Shown: piece after piece, positions 43,575 to 51,284 of the stretch
How positions within the stretch are numbered: the first letter of the stretch is position 1
Layout: each line of letters opens with the position of its first letter
Program-made: the position numbers and the translations under genes
Origin: Myxococcales bacterium
GTDB taxonomy: Bacteria > Myxococcota_A > Polyangia > Nannocystales > Nannocystaceae
Length of the DNA: 64,000 nt
Direction: 5' to 3'
NCBI GenBank assembly: GCA_020633315.1
Contig: JACKDV010000013.1
Location: 170,244 to 234,243, forward strand
Notes under the pieces: generated by a model
Told to the model about the DNA's origin: nothing
Databases searched by the model: none
What the model saw: the letters and a program-made list of their open reading frames with translations, nothing else

Positions 43575-44693
43575 TTACTGGAACCCGGAGATGTCGATCC
43601 CCGCCCGCCCCGGCGCATCCACCTCCCGCGACAGTCGCACCAGGTACCGCCCCGCCGACAGCTCGGGCTGATCGAAGATCGTCCCCGGGCTCTGCACCGC
43701 GATGTCCACGTCCGTCAGGCACCCGCGGTCGCAGTCCACCACCTCGAGCTGGAAGTCGAAGGGACTGATCCCATTGGTGAAGCGGTAGCGCCCAGGCGTA
43801 ATCACCTCGATCGTGAACGAGCGCCACATCCTGCCCCCCACCGGCCCGAGGACCTCGGGATCGTCGCAGGACAGCTCGTACTCCACCCGCAGTGAGTTGC
43901 CGTCGGGCTGGACCGGCGGCTGAGCGCACTCGAGCAGGTGCCGCGTGCGGGCAAGATCGGAGCACAGCGGGTACTGGGCTCGGTACTCGTCGACCACGCC
44001 GGCGAAGGGCTCGCCGGTCGTCTCCTCGAAGGTCACCTCGAGTTCGGCCACCGTACCCACGGACGCCTGAGCCTGGACGAAGGCCACGTGCCCCTCGATG
44101 CCGTACGTGTCCACGAGGAAGCGGGTGAAGTGCCCGGCCACCCCATAGTGGCGAGCAGACATGTACTCGTTGAGATCGGCGATCGATTCCAGCCCCGCGT
44201 ATACGTCGAGCGAGGGGTCCTCCGTGCGTGTCTCCGGATCGTATAGGACCGCCAGCCCTTCCTCGAAGTAGGTGATGCCAGGAAGGGGCTGGCCCAAGGA
44301 CTCGGACCGGATGGCGTGGACCATCTCGTGCAGGTCGACCGCCACGTCCGTGTAGACGCGATGGTCCTTGATGCATCGAGCTCCCGGCGGGCAGAAGTCC
44401 AGCGCGGCGAGCTCCTCACTCGTGAGCATGTAGTAGAGGATCGGAGTCCCGCCCCACTCCAGGCCTTGGTCGCCCTGGAGTGCGCCGACGAAGTCATCGA
44501 GGTAGTCGAACGAGCCGCCGCACGCGAGCAGCTCATCGTGGGTGGCGATCTCGATCCGCTCGCCCTCCCACACCACCGGGGCGGGATCGGGCGGCACGGG
44601 CTCCTCGCACGCACCGACCGACCCGCCCAGCAGGGAGAGGGTGGCGGCCGCGAACAGGCGACGCCACCCTCGATTCGGGACGCTACTGGCCAT
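43575..44693 (-). CDS. lipoprotein with HExxH metallopeptidase-like motif
   Basis: This 372-residue lipoprotein has a lipobox (LLGGSVGAC). The middle contains VDLHEMVHAIRS and, 15-20 residues later, YFEEGLAVLY. This HExxH plus downstream Glu arrangement matches gluzincin-type zinc proteases. The C-terminal 130 residues look like a beta-sandwich (FTIEVITPGRYRFTN, AGRYLVRLSREV). ATG at 44693 overlaps the end of the upstream gene by 11 bases. Activity is inferred from the motif only. It sits inside the tRNA-flanked segment. Confidence 0.65.
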   Translation of the reverse strand: MASSVPNRGWRRLFAAATLSLLGGSVGACEEPVPPDPAPVVWEGERIEIATHDELLACGGSFDYLDDFVGALQGDQGLEWGGTPILYYMLTSEELAALDFCPPGARCIKDHRVYTDVAVDLHEMVHAIRSESLGQPLPGITYFEEGLAVLYDPETRTEDPSLDVYAGLESIADLNEYMSARHYGVAGHFTRFLVDTYGIEGHVAFVQAQASVGTVAELEVTFEETTGEPFAGVVDEYRAQYPLCSDLARTRHLLECAQPPVQPDGNSLRVEYELSCDDPEVLGPVGGRMWRSFTIEVITPGRYRFTNGISPFDFQLEVVDCDRGCLTDVDIAVQSPGTIFDQPELSAGRYLVRLSREVDAPGRAGIDISGFQ

Positions 44694-46404
44694 CCTCGAG
44701 TAGCCCCAGCGACCAGTCGCCGCGACCGGTCGAGTCCACCACCTGCAGCACCACGATGTGCATCGCTTGCGGATCCCAGGGCATGCGGAGATGGCTGCCA
44801 TTGCCCACTTCGGTCCCATCAACGTACCAGGTGAACGTCAGCGCGTCACCGTCGCCATCCGAGGACGTGCTGGCGTCGAGGTACAACAGGCCGTCCACCA
44901 CCTTGGTCTGGAAGTCCGCGACCGGCGCTCGCTGCTTCGGCAGCATGGCGCCGAAGTCGACCTGCAGGCTCCAGTCGTTGCCCATCCCGTCCGTGTAGCC
45001 GAAGGTGATCGGCTCCAGCGCGACCTCGTACATCCCCGTCTGGACCTCCGCGATCTGCCCCTGCAGCGGGCTGGTGTTGAGCACCTCGGCGAAGACCGGG
45101 ACACCGTAGAGCTTGCCCGAGGCGATGGCCTTGACCGAGCCGGGCTCGAATGCGAACTGGCTGGTGAGCGGGTCGAGGGAAGCCCCCTCGGGGTGGTCGA
45201 CGTGGATGCGGAAGTCGTCGAGCAGCAGGGTGTTGCCTCCAGCCTCGTACTCGAGGTTCTCGGGGACCACGACGTGCAGATCCTGGAGGTAGAAGGTGCC
45301 GTGCCGCACGTCGAACGACAGCCAGGTGCAGGTCTCGGCGTCGCAGTCGGTGTTGGACAGGCCCTTCATGGGCGCCGAGCCATCGGCCTCGATGCCCATG
45401 TAGGTGGGACCATCGAGGGAGACCTGGCCGGACGAGACGACGAAGGTATCCGGGCCCCACAGGCCGCCACCGTGGCCCGACTCGAAGGGGTCCTCGTCGT
45501 TGTTGTCGTTGCTGTCGGTGCAGGGTTGCGGCGGTCCCGGGGGCACCAGCCATCCATCGAAGTCGGGTCCGTCGATGCCGCAGGTCCCGTCGATGACTAC
45601 GCCCTGGATGGAGGGCCAAGCTGCGTTGGCACCAGGGTCGTTGGCGGCGACCCAAGCGTCGAGGTCGAGCTCGCCGCCCAGGCCGATGACCTGGTAGGTG
45701 TAGGGTGGGTTTCGGTCGCCCAGGAAGGCCTCGACGCAGGCCTGCTGATGCGCAGCGATGTAGTTGGCGAGGCTCGTGAGCTGGTCGTAGTAACAGGGAG
45801 TCCCTCCTCCGAAGACACAGCCGAAGGGTGCAATGTCGAGGAGCACCTTGCGTTCCTCGGCGAAGTCGCGGATGAGGTCGGGCACCATGCGGCAGGTCTG
45901 GTCGACGCAGTCGACCGCGCAGGCCCAGCCGTGCTCGGCATCGTCCTCGGTTGGCAGGGGCGTGTTGGGGTAGTCGTAGCCGTTCTCGCAGCAGGCGATC
46001 ACGGCAGGATCGTCCCAGCTCGCCCCATAGTTGGGGCCGAAGTTGTGCTGGAGGTCGATGCCCTGGTTGGCGATGACATCGATGAGCTCGGGGTCCAGCC
46101 CCTCGACCTCTGGGAGCTGGACCTTGATGTTGCCCCGGTTGACACCGCTGCAGTGCCAACGAACGGTGGTGCCCTGGGTGATGCCGGCCTCGCCGTCGTA
46201 GACGGCGCAGACGCGCTGGCGCTCACCGTCGGTGTCGCTACCGGACTCGTCGCCGCCATCATCGAGCGGAGGTCCTGCGCTGTCGGTGTCGGGGGGTCCG
46301 ATTTCGCTGGGGTCGATTTCCCCGGCGTTGCAGCCGGTGGAGAGGATGGAGGGGACGAGGGCGCAGGTGAGCGCCAGGCGAATTGGAGTGGTCGCGATCG
46401 TCAT
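44683..46404 (-). CDS. lipoprotein with C-terminal PKD-like domain
   Basis: This 573-residue lipoprotein has a lipobox (PSILSTGC) and an acidic Asp/Gly linker. A large Cys-containing domain follows (HCSGVNRGNIKVQLPEVEG, VIACCENGYDYPNTPLP, FGGGTPCYYDQLTSLANY). The C-terminal PKD-type Ig fold reads ASTSSDGDGDALTFTWYVDG. A ribosome-binding site (AAAGGAA) precedes the ATG at 46404. Not recognised as an enzyme. It shares 11 bases with the downstream HExxH lipoprotein gene, so the two are expressed together. Confidence 0.65.
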   Translation of the reverse strand: MTIATTPIRLALTCALVPSILSTGCNAGEIDPSEIGPPDTDSAGPPLDDGGDESGSDTDGERQRVCAVYDGEAGITQGTTVRWHCSGVNRGNIKVQLPEVEGLDPELIDVIANQGIDLQHNFGPNYGASWDDPAVIACCENGYDYPNTPLPTEDDAEHGWACAVDCVDQTCRMVPDLIRDFAEERKVLLDIAPFGCVFGGGTPCYYDQLTSLANYIAAHQQACVEAFLGDRNPPYTYQVIGLGGELDLDAWVAANDPGANAAWPSIQGVVIDGTCGIDGPDFDGWLVPPGPPQPCTDSNDNNDEDPFESGHGGGLWGPDTFVVSSGQVSLDGPTYMGIEADGSAPMKGLSNTDCDAETCTWLSFDVRHGTFYLQDLHVVVPENLEYEAGGNTLLLDDFRIHVDHPEGASLDPLTSQFAFEPGSVKAIASGKLYGVPVFAEVLNTSPLQGQIAEVQTGMYEVALEPITFGYTDGMGNDWSLQVDFGAMLPKQRAPVADFQTKVVDGLLYLDASTSSDGDGDALTFTWYVDGTEVGNGSHLRMPWDPQAMHIVVLQVVDSTGRGDWSLGLLEDGQ

Positions 46405-46685
46405 GGATCGTTCCTTTGGGCGTACGGGTTGGGGGCACCGCACGAGGAGGGCGACGAGCCAGCATGCGCGGGCCGTTCCTCGGGCGGCGTCGGTTGGGGC
46501 GTGCGGCGGGACGCGGAGGCGACCGCCGTGCACCCGTTATCGGCCACGGCCGCCAAGCGTTGCGGGGATTGGGGATCTTTTTTCCAACGGATGCCTGGCA
46601 GAGCGCCCGTTGCGCCCTCATGGCCCGAACGAGCCACGGTGTCTGGCCGCATGCCCGGGCGTCGTGCGTATCCTTGAGGCGACCC

Positions 46686-46935
46686 GTGGCGGAGGAACTC
46701 ACCACGCGCTTCGTACGAGCATGCCCCGTCGCAGTCGCGGCGTGGCTCAAGGAGCACGACGACGGTGGGCTGAAGTCGTTCTCCAGCCTGACCAACTGGT
46801 CACGGGGCACCTCCCAGCCCCGGCACACTGCGCTCGCCGGAGCGCTGAAGAGGATCAACCGAACGGAGACCTCCCTGGAGGTCGAGGCCGCGATCCAACG
46901 AGACACCCGCCCCGATGGAACGTGGGCACCATGCA
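46686..46935 (+). pseudogene. truncated gene, unknown helical domain
   Basis: From a GTG at 46686 the frame reads about 80 residues of plausible helical protein (AEELTTRFVRACPVAVAAWL, FSSLTNWSRGTSQPRHTALA, TETSLEVEAAIQRDTRPDG). It then runs antisense into the SEFIR repeat at about 46935. The 3' part is evidently lost at the same junction that truncates the opposing SEFIR gene. Size and helical nature are like effector-associated domains of conflict systems, but this is speculative. Confidence 0.4.
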
Positions 46936-47182
46936 CACCCTCCTGCGCTACACCTCGCCCCACCCCTCCCGGTACCTCCCCATCCACACGCTCGGCGTAG
47001 GTCGGCGTGCACACGCACAGCACCACGTCTGCCCGGGAAAGCACCTGCTCGATGTGCACTGCCCAGTTGGTGGGAGGGATCTCCTGGAGCACGTCCAGGA
47101 AGACCTCGAAGCCCTCCTCCTCGAGCGCGACCGCCATCGCCTGCACCAGCAGATCGTGCGACCGTGCCTCGTGGCTGTAGCT
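46936..47182. repeat. 247-bp direct repeat, copy 2
   Basis: About 97 percent identical to 41506-41752, same orientation, about 5.4 kb away. Confidence 0.85.
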
Positions 47183-47236
47183 GATGAAGACACGGACGTC
47201 CTTGGGTGACAGCACCACGGGTCCATGGTGCCGCAC
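46936..47236 (-). pseudogene. SEFIR-domain gene, C-terminus missing
   Basis: Starts at a GTG (47236, or GTGs at 47218/47215) and reads VLSPKDVRVFISYSHEARSH, LLVQAMAVALEEEGFEVFLD, TNWAVHIEQVLSRADVVLCV and CTPTYAERVDGEV. SEFIR homology ends at about 46936, after which the frame continues into unrelated DNA. It retains exactly the N-terminal strand that copy 1 lacks, so the two fragments are complementary halves sharing the 247-bp middle. Confidence 0.75.
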
Positions 47237-47463
47237 CCGCGCCCACCAGGCATCCCGATCCCCCCGTCACCGACCCACGAGCCCGCGACCCAAATGGGAC
47301 CGCAGCCCCGCTCCCACCGATCGATTTTCCTCCCCGCGCCGGGAATGATTGACACCCTCCGATCCGTGCGGAACACTGACGGCACCTCGACATGACGAGG
47401 CGACGAGAGGCAGATCAACCATGCACGACGACCGAAACCACTCGGCTCGTGCTGGGCACGCAG

Positions 47464-47494
47464 AAACCCCCGAGGCTCGTGAGAACCTCGGGGG
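47464..47494 (-). terminator. intrinsic terminator of tRNA-Asp
   Basis: CCCCCGAGG (47467-47475) and CCTCGGGGG (47486-47494) form a 9-bp stem followed on the minus strand by a short T run, about 6 bases after the tRNA 3' end. Confidence 0.75.
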
Positions 47495-47499
47495 CTTTG

Positions 47500-47573
47500 C
47501 GGGGCGGACGGGGCTCGAACCCGCGACCTCCGGCGTGACAGGCCGGCGTTATAACCAACTTAACTACCGCCCC
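47500..47573 (-). tRNA. tRNA-Asp (anticodon GTC)
   Basis: On the minus strand a full cloverleaf folds: acceptor GGGGCGG/CCGCCCC, D arm GTTA/TAAC, anticodon arm CCGGC-CTGTCAC-GCCGG with GTC at 34-36, and T arm GCGGG-TTCGAGC-CCCGT. The discriminator is G, as expected for Asp. CCA is not encoded. Length 74. Confidence 0.95.
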
Positions 47574-47606
47574 AACGTCACCGAAGCGACGTCGTGAAGG
47601 GCCGGG

Positions 47607-47635
47607 ATGATGCCCCCCTCCCCACCCCCTGTCAA
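47607..47635 (-). promoter_or_regulatory. promoter of tRNA-Asp
   Basis: On the minus strand TTGACA (47630-47635), a 17-base G-rich spacer and CATCAT (47607-47612), 33 bases before the tRNA 5' end. Confidence 0.7.
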
Positions 47636-47722
47636 CCCCTCTCATCGCGTCCGTTCGATCCCCGAAATCCAACGCGATTCCAACCGCTTGTCGTCACCCT
47701 CGCGCGGCCCCGGCCCGCGTGC

Positions 47723-48622
47723 TCATCCGCCGCCGTGCTGGCGTAGCCAGTCGAGGAGCTCGGCGTTCACCTGCTGCGGCTTCTCCTGGTGGAGGAAGTG
47801 GCCGGCCCCGGTCACCCGCACGAGCCTCGCGGGACCGAGGTAGTCGGTGCGCCAGTCGCCGTGGTCGAACACTCGCGTGTCCACGCAGCCGTCTCGCTCA
47901 CCCGTCATCGCCAACGTCGGCACGGAGCAGCGCTGGCTGGCGGCATCCAGGCTCCGTCGCGCATCACCACCGCGGACGAGACCGCCGAGGTTGCAGCGAT
48001 AGTACTCGAGCGCGGCTCGCTGCACGCCGGGCAAGGCGAAGGTCTCGTGCAGCGCTCGACGCTCGTCCGGCGGCAGCGGCCAGCCCGGCGACCAGCTGCG
48101 CCACAGTCGGTCGATCAGCGCCCAGTCGTCTCGTCGCACGGCCCAGTCGGCGAGCCCACGGAGCTGGAAGAACATCGCGTACCACGAGTAGCGAAGCTGG
48201 CGGGGCAGGACCTCGCGCCACGCGGCCTCCATGCGACGCAAGTGCGGCACGGCGAGGGTCGCCACGCAGCGCAGGCGATCGGGGATCAAGGCCGACGCGG
48301 CCTGGGCCACCAGCGCTCCCCAGTCGTGACCGATCACGCTCACCCGCTCCTGCCCGAGCTGGTCGATCCACGCGCGCAGGTCGTCGACGAGATCGACGAG
48401 GAAGTAGCGACGGCCGGACGGCTGCGAGGACGGCTCGTAGCCCCGCAGCGTGGGGGCGATGGCCCGGTACCCCGCCTCGGCGAGCGCGGGGAGCTGGTGT
48501 CGAAACGAGCGCGCGTGATCGGGGAAGCCGTGCAGGCACAGCACCACCGGTCCCTCGCCTCGGGCGTGCGCGGTGAAGGTCAGCGGCCCCGCGTGCAGCT
48601 CGATCGTCTCGGTCGGATCCAT
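47723..48622 (-). CDS. alpha/beta hydrolase, epoxide-hydrolase-like
   Basis: The 299-residue protein has HGFPDHARSFRHQLP (oxyanion HGFP), a nucleophile elbow with Asp (SVIGHDWGALVAQ), a Trp/Tyr-rich cap (YSWYAMFFQLRGLADWAV) and a final VTGAGHFLHQEKP with the catalytic His. Asp in the elbow is the rule for epoxide hydrolases and haloalkane dehalogenases rather than esterases. The ATG at 48622 is preferred to 48634, because the latter lies inside a TATGCT -10 hexamer ending 7 bases before 48622. Cytosolic, no signal peptide; substrate unknown. Confidence 0.8.
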   Translation of the reverse strand: MDPTETIELHAGPLTFTAHARGEGPVVLCLHGFPDHARSFRHQLPALAEAGYRAIAPTLRGYEPSSQPSGRRYFLVDLVDDLRAWIDQLGQERVSVIGHDWGALVAQAASALIPDRLRCVATLAVPHLRRMEAAWREVLPRQLRYSWYAMFFQLRGLADWAVRRDDWALIDRLWRSWSPGWPLPPDERRALHETFALPGVQRAALEYYRCNLGGLVRGGDARRSLDAASQRCSVPTLAMTGERDGCVDTRVFDHGDWRTDYLGPARLVRVTGAGHFLHQEKPQQVNAELLDWLRQHGGG

Positions 48623-48720
48623 GTCGCGGAGCATAGGGCCGTCGCGCCCCTCGTGATTCGAGAGCCCGAGACATCGGGGTGGATCTCGGGGGTGGATCTC
48701 GACGCGGACCTACCGACGAA

Positions 48721-48760
48721 CCAAAGAAGAAGAGCCCCGTCGCCAAGGGCGACGGGGCTC
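48721..48760 (-). terminator. strong intrinsic terminator without a protein gene upstream
   Basis: GAGCCCCGTCGCC (48732-48744) and GGCGACGGGGCTC (48748-48760) form a perfect 13-bp stem with a 3-base loop. On the minus strand it is followed by TTCTTCTTTGG. It lies upstream of the hydrolase start, so it must end a transcript coming from the right. Confidence 0.7.
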
Positions 48761-48991
48761 GAGCTCGCGGCTTTCGTTGGGGGTGGGGGGGAGCCGCGAG
48801 GGCCGGTCTTCGAGGGAAGCGCTCTGTTGGGGGGCTCGAGCTCTGCCGTCTTCGACCAGCCGGAGAACAGCCGCGGGACATTGAACCGCGGCGCGTCACT
48901 GCCGAGCGATTGGATGGGATGGGACCGAGAGGGTCGCGCCGAACGGAATGGGTGGGGGGAGGGCTCCGCTTCGGCGCTGCTCAGCGGCAAC
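48722..48991 (-). ncRNA. candidate structured RNA 2 (C-rich loops)
   Basis: No convincing protein gene occupies 48623-49509. On the minus strand, downstream of a conserved 37-bp element (48992-49028), the RNA would contain a CCGCGG hairpin and unpaired C-rich tracts (CCCTCCCCCCACCC). A perfect 9-bp hairpin (48764-48772 with 48792-48800) has a 19-base loop carrying CCCCCAA. The stretch ends at a textbook terminator at 48732-48760. The leftward terminator has no other gene to serve, which supports a transcript here. Boundaries are approximate. Confidence 0.45.
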
Positions 48992-49028
48992 GCATGGGAT
49001 TAGTGGAGACGAGCGAGCAACCGATCAC
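48992..49028 (-). promoter_or_regulatory. conserved 37-bp element, copy 1 (probable RNA promoter)
   Basis: Matches 49401-49437 at 30 of 37 positions, with invariant blocks GTGATCGGTTG and CGTCTCCACTA on the minus strand and a variable core between. Position ahead of each structured stretch suggests a promoter. Confidence 0.5.
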
Positions 49029-49121
49029 GAAATTGAGCACGCAGGACCTGTGAGATAACGTGCACCCTTTTCGGACATGAGCAGAGGATGTCGGCCCGCT
49101 AGGGAATGCGCTCGGGCTTCG

Positions 49122-49166
49122 AAAAGGACCAGACCCGAGTCGCGTTGGGGGATCGCGACCCGGGTC
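49122..49166 (-). terminator. hairpin ending candidate RNA 1
   Basis: A 13-bp stem (49132-49144 with 49154-49166) is fully paired only in minus-strand RNA, where a G-U pair replaces an A-C mismatch. It has a CCCCCAA-bearing loop and TTTT at 49122-49125 beyond the stem. Confidence 0.45.
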
Positions 49167-49400
49167 CGAGGAAAAGAGACGCCCGGCCTACATGGGGGCT
49201 CGTAGGCCGGGTCGAGGAGGTGCTCCGCTCGAATCGGATAGGCGCGCGTCGAGCTGGAGCGGAAAAACGGCGCCGCGTTGGGGGTCGCGGCGGACATCGT
49301 CGGCTTGGGCGCTGAGGACCTGGTGAAAGCCGGAACAGAACGTGCCGAGCTTGGCCTTTTGGGGGCAACGACCGAGCTCGGTGCCCAACGCAGTGACGAT
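49122..49400 (-). ncRNA. candidate structured RNA 1 (four hairpins with CCCCC loops)
   Basis: Downstream of the element at 49401-49437, the minus strand folds into successive hairpins, each exposing a CCCCC(A)A-type loop: 49345-49381, 49271-49292 (7-bp stem, loop ACCCCCAA), 49181-49212 (10-11-bp stem), and 49132-49166 (13-bp stem). In the last, covariation favours the minus strand. Similar loops recur in RNA 2. Repeated C-rich loops are known in small RNAs that pair with Shine-Dalgarno sequences; that role is inference. Ends approximate. Confidence 0.5.
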
Positions 49401-49437
49401 GCATCGGAGTAGTGGAGACGGCCCGCCAACCGATCAC
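49401..49437 (-). promoter_or_regulatory. conserved 37-bp element, copy 2 (probable RNA promoter)
   Basis: On the minus strand TTGTGA lies just upstream, then CGGTTGG ... CGTCTCCACTACTCC. See copy 1 at 48992-49028. A small hairpin (CTCCCA/TGGGAG at about 49454-49471) lies upstream of it. Confidence 0.5.
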
Positions 49438-49509
49438 AACTTTTTCCGCCAACCTCCCAAAAGAGTGGGAGGGTGTCGTCCTATGTAGGACGTCGACGGG
49501 AGCCCGCCG

Positions 49510-50256
49510 TCAGGGCCGCACGTTCTCGAAGATGACGTTGTCGGCCAGCACGCGGGCGTGGGCGAGCTGGTTCTCGTCGGTGATGGTCCAGGCCAGCAGG
49601 GGGATTCCCCTACGACGCAGCATGCTCGGGGCCCAGTGCGGCAGCGAGCCGATCTCGTAGCCCACGTAGTGCGGGCGCACGAGCGGGGCCAGGGCGAGGT
49701 GCCGCAGGATCACCTTCTCGTGCAGGCGCAGGTCGAGCTCGCTGGTGTCGCCGGCCAGCATCCCTCGCGGCAGGTCGGGCGCATGGCGGCGCATCCACAC
49801 CAGCGACCAGGGATGGAACGACTGCACGGCGTAGCGACCCGGGTGCCGCGCGAGCACGTCGAGCACGGCCTGCTCGAGCCGACCGATGGGCTCGACGGCC
49901 TTGATCTCCACCACCACGGGCACGCGATCGCCCACCAGCTCGAGCACGTGGTCGAGGGTGGGAATCGTCTCGCTGGTGCTGCCCAGGCGCAGCGCGGTGA
50001 GCTGGTCGAGGGTGTGCTCGGCGACCTTGCCGGGGTGGCAGGTCATGCGCTCGAGGTCCTCGTCGTGGAAGACCACCACGCCCCCGTCCTTGGTCTGGTG
50101 CACGTCGAGCTCGATGGGATAGCCGGCCCTCGCGGCGGCCTCGAAGGCGGCGAGCGAGTTCTCGGGCCGGACCCCGTCGTGCAGGCCGCGATGGGCGACG
50201 CCACGGTTGACGAGCCAGGCGGGCGCGGTTCCGCCACGGATCAGCGAGCGAGGCAC
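49510..50256 (-). CDS. glycerophosphodiester phosphodiesterase
   Basis: The 248-residue GDPD TIM barrel reads VAHRGLHDGVRPENSLAAFE (catalytic His, Arg and Glu), IELDVHQTKDGGVVVFHDED, VVEIKAVEP, SFHPWSLVWMR and LLAWTITDENQLAH. It hydrolyses glycerophosphodiesters to glycerol-3-phosphate and an alcohol. No signal peptide, so cytoplasmic. GTG start at 50256; a CATCAT hexamer ends 6 bases before it. Divergent from the papain-like gene with only 55 bases between. Confidence 0.85.
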   Translation of the reverse strand: MPRSLIRGGTAPAWLVNRGVAHRGLHDGVRPENSLAAFEAAARAGYPIELDVHQTKDGGVVVFHDEDLERMTCHPGKVAEHTLDQLTALRLGSTSETIPTLDHVLELVGDRVPVVVEIKAVEPIGRLEQAVLDVLARHPGRYAVQSFHPWSLVWMRRHAPDLPRGMLAGDTSELDLRLHEKVILRHLALAPLVRPHYVGYEIGSLPHWAPSMLRRRGIPLLAWTITDENQLAHARVLADNVIFENVRP

Positions 50257-50311
50257 GGGCGGATGATGCGTCGAGTGACCGCCCCAGGACAATCGGAGGT
50301 AGGCTCGCGGT

Positions 50312-51202
50312 GTGACCCGCGTCCTCACCGGCGGCTGGCGGCTCGATCCCCCCTCGGCCCGGGACTACACTCTCGACCACGACAAGGTGCGGGAGATCGC
50401 CGAGCAGCTCGCGCTGCGCCCCGAGGACGCGCCGCAACTGCCGCATGCGGCCGATCTGAGCGGGGGCTTCGGGCCGCCCGGCGACCAGGGCGACCTCAAT
50501 GCATGCTCGTCCTTCGCGGCGGTTGCGCTGTTCGAGCACGGGATGTCGCGGCTGGGGCAGCGGGTGGAGCCAGGCTCGCCGATGTTCCTCTACAAGGTGC
50601 AGCGCGACCTGCTGCAGGAGCGCGGCGACGGTGGCTCGTACCTGCGCACCGCGATGGAGGCGATGGCCCTGGCCGGCGTGTGTCCGGAGCGCTACTGGCC
50701 CTACGACCCCCGCCGCCTCGACGACGAGCCGCCCGCGTTCTGCTACGCCGTCGCCGACAACTACGAGGCGATGGTCTACTACCGCCTCGACCACGCGGGG
50801 CAGGACCCGGCCGCCCTGCTGCGCAGCCTCAAGACCCACCTCGCCCGCGGGCTGCCGGTGATGCTCGGCAGCGCCCTGTTCCCCACGCTGGGCTCGGTGA
50901 GCCTGCACGGCATGCTGGCCGAGCCGCGCCCCGACGATCCCGTGGTGCTGCTGCACGCGTTCGTGGCCGCGGGCTACGACGACGAGAAGGTGGTGCACGA
51001 CGAGACCGGCACCATCCGACAGGGCCGCGGCGCGGTGCGGGTGCGCAGCTCGTGGGGCCCGACCTGGGGCGAGGGCGGCTACGCCTGGCTGCCCTACACC
51101 TACGTGCTGCGCGGTTGGACCCGCGACTACTGGGTGCTGGTTTCGTCCGAGTACGTCGATCGCGAGCGCTTCACCGAGCCCCCCGAGCCCGCGCCGGTGT
51201 AG
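50312..51202 (+). CDS. papain-like (C1) cysteine protease with altered Asn
   Basis: The 296-residue protein has C1-family landmarks: DLSGGFGPPGDQGDLNACSS with the oxyanion Gln and nucleophile Cys, LLHAFVAAGYDDE with the catalytic His, and RSSWGPTWGEGGYAW. In the last motif the usual Asn of NSWG is Ser (codon at 51047). The propeptide is short (ARDYTLDHDKVREIA). No signal peptide is obvious. GTG start at 50312, 6 bases after TAGGCT. Loss of the Asn usually lowers but does not always abolish activity. Confidence 0.75.
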   Translation: MTRVLTGGWRLDPPSARDYTLDHDKVREIAEQLALRPEDAPQLPHAADLSGGFGPPGDQGDLNACSSFAAVALFEHGMSRLGQRVEPGSPMFLYKVQRDLLQERGDGGSYLRTAMEAMALAGVCPERYWPYDPRRLDDEPPAFCYAVADNYEAMVYYRLDHAGQDPAALLRSLKTHLARGLPVMLGSALFPTLGSVSLHGMLAEPRPDDPVVLLHAFVAAGYDDEKVVHDETGTIRQGRGAVRVRSSWGPTWGEGGYAWLPYTYVLRGWTRDYWVLVSSEYVDRERFTEPPEPAPV

Positions 51203-51284
51203 GGCACTGCGCCATGATGCGTTGGAGGCTCGCGAGCGTGCCCGCGGAAACCCGCCTCCGTCCTCGCGCGTGAAAGGCCGTCGC

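Noticed and set aside
41293..47573. Integrase or recombinase for the tRNA-bounded segment
   Set aside because: Looked for tyrosine or serine recombinase motifs on both strands and found none, so the segment is not claimed as an active integrative element.
47421..47597. Short plus-strand frame crossing the tRNA-Asp gene, preceded by TTGACA-N17-AACACT at 47349-47377
   Set aside because: The frame runs antisense through the tRNA and its terminator and is unlikely to be coding; the promoter-like match alone was not enough to list it.
49025..49429. Minus-strand frame of 134 codons in the protein-free region
   Set aside because: No recognisable domain, start lies inside the conserved 37-bp element, and the sequence is dominated by stem-loops; a structured RNA explains it better.
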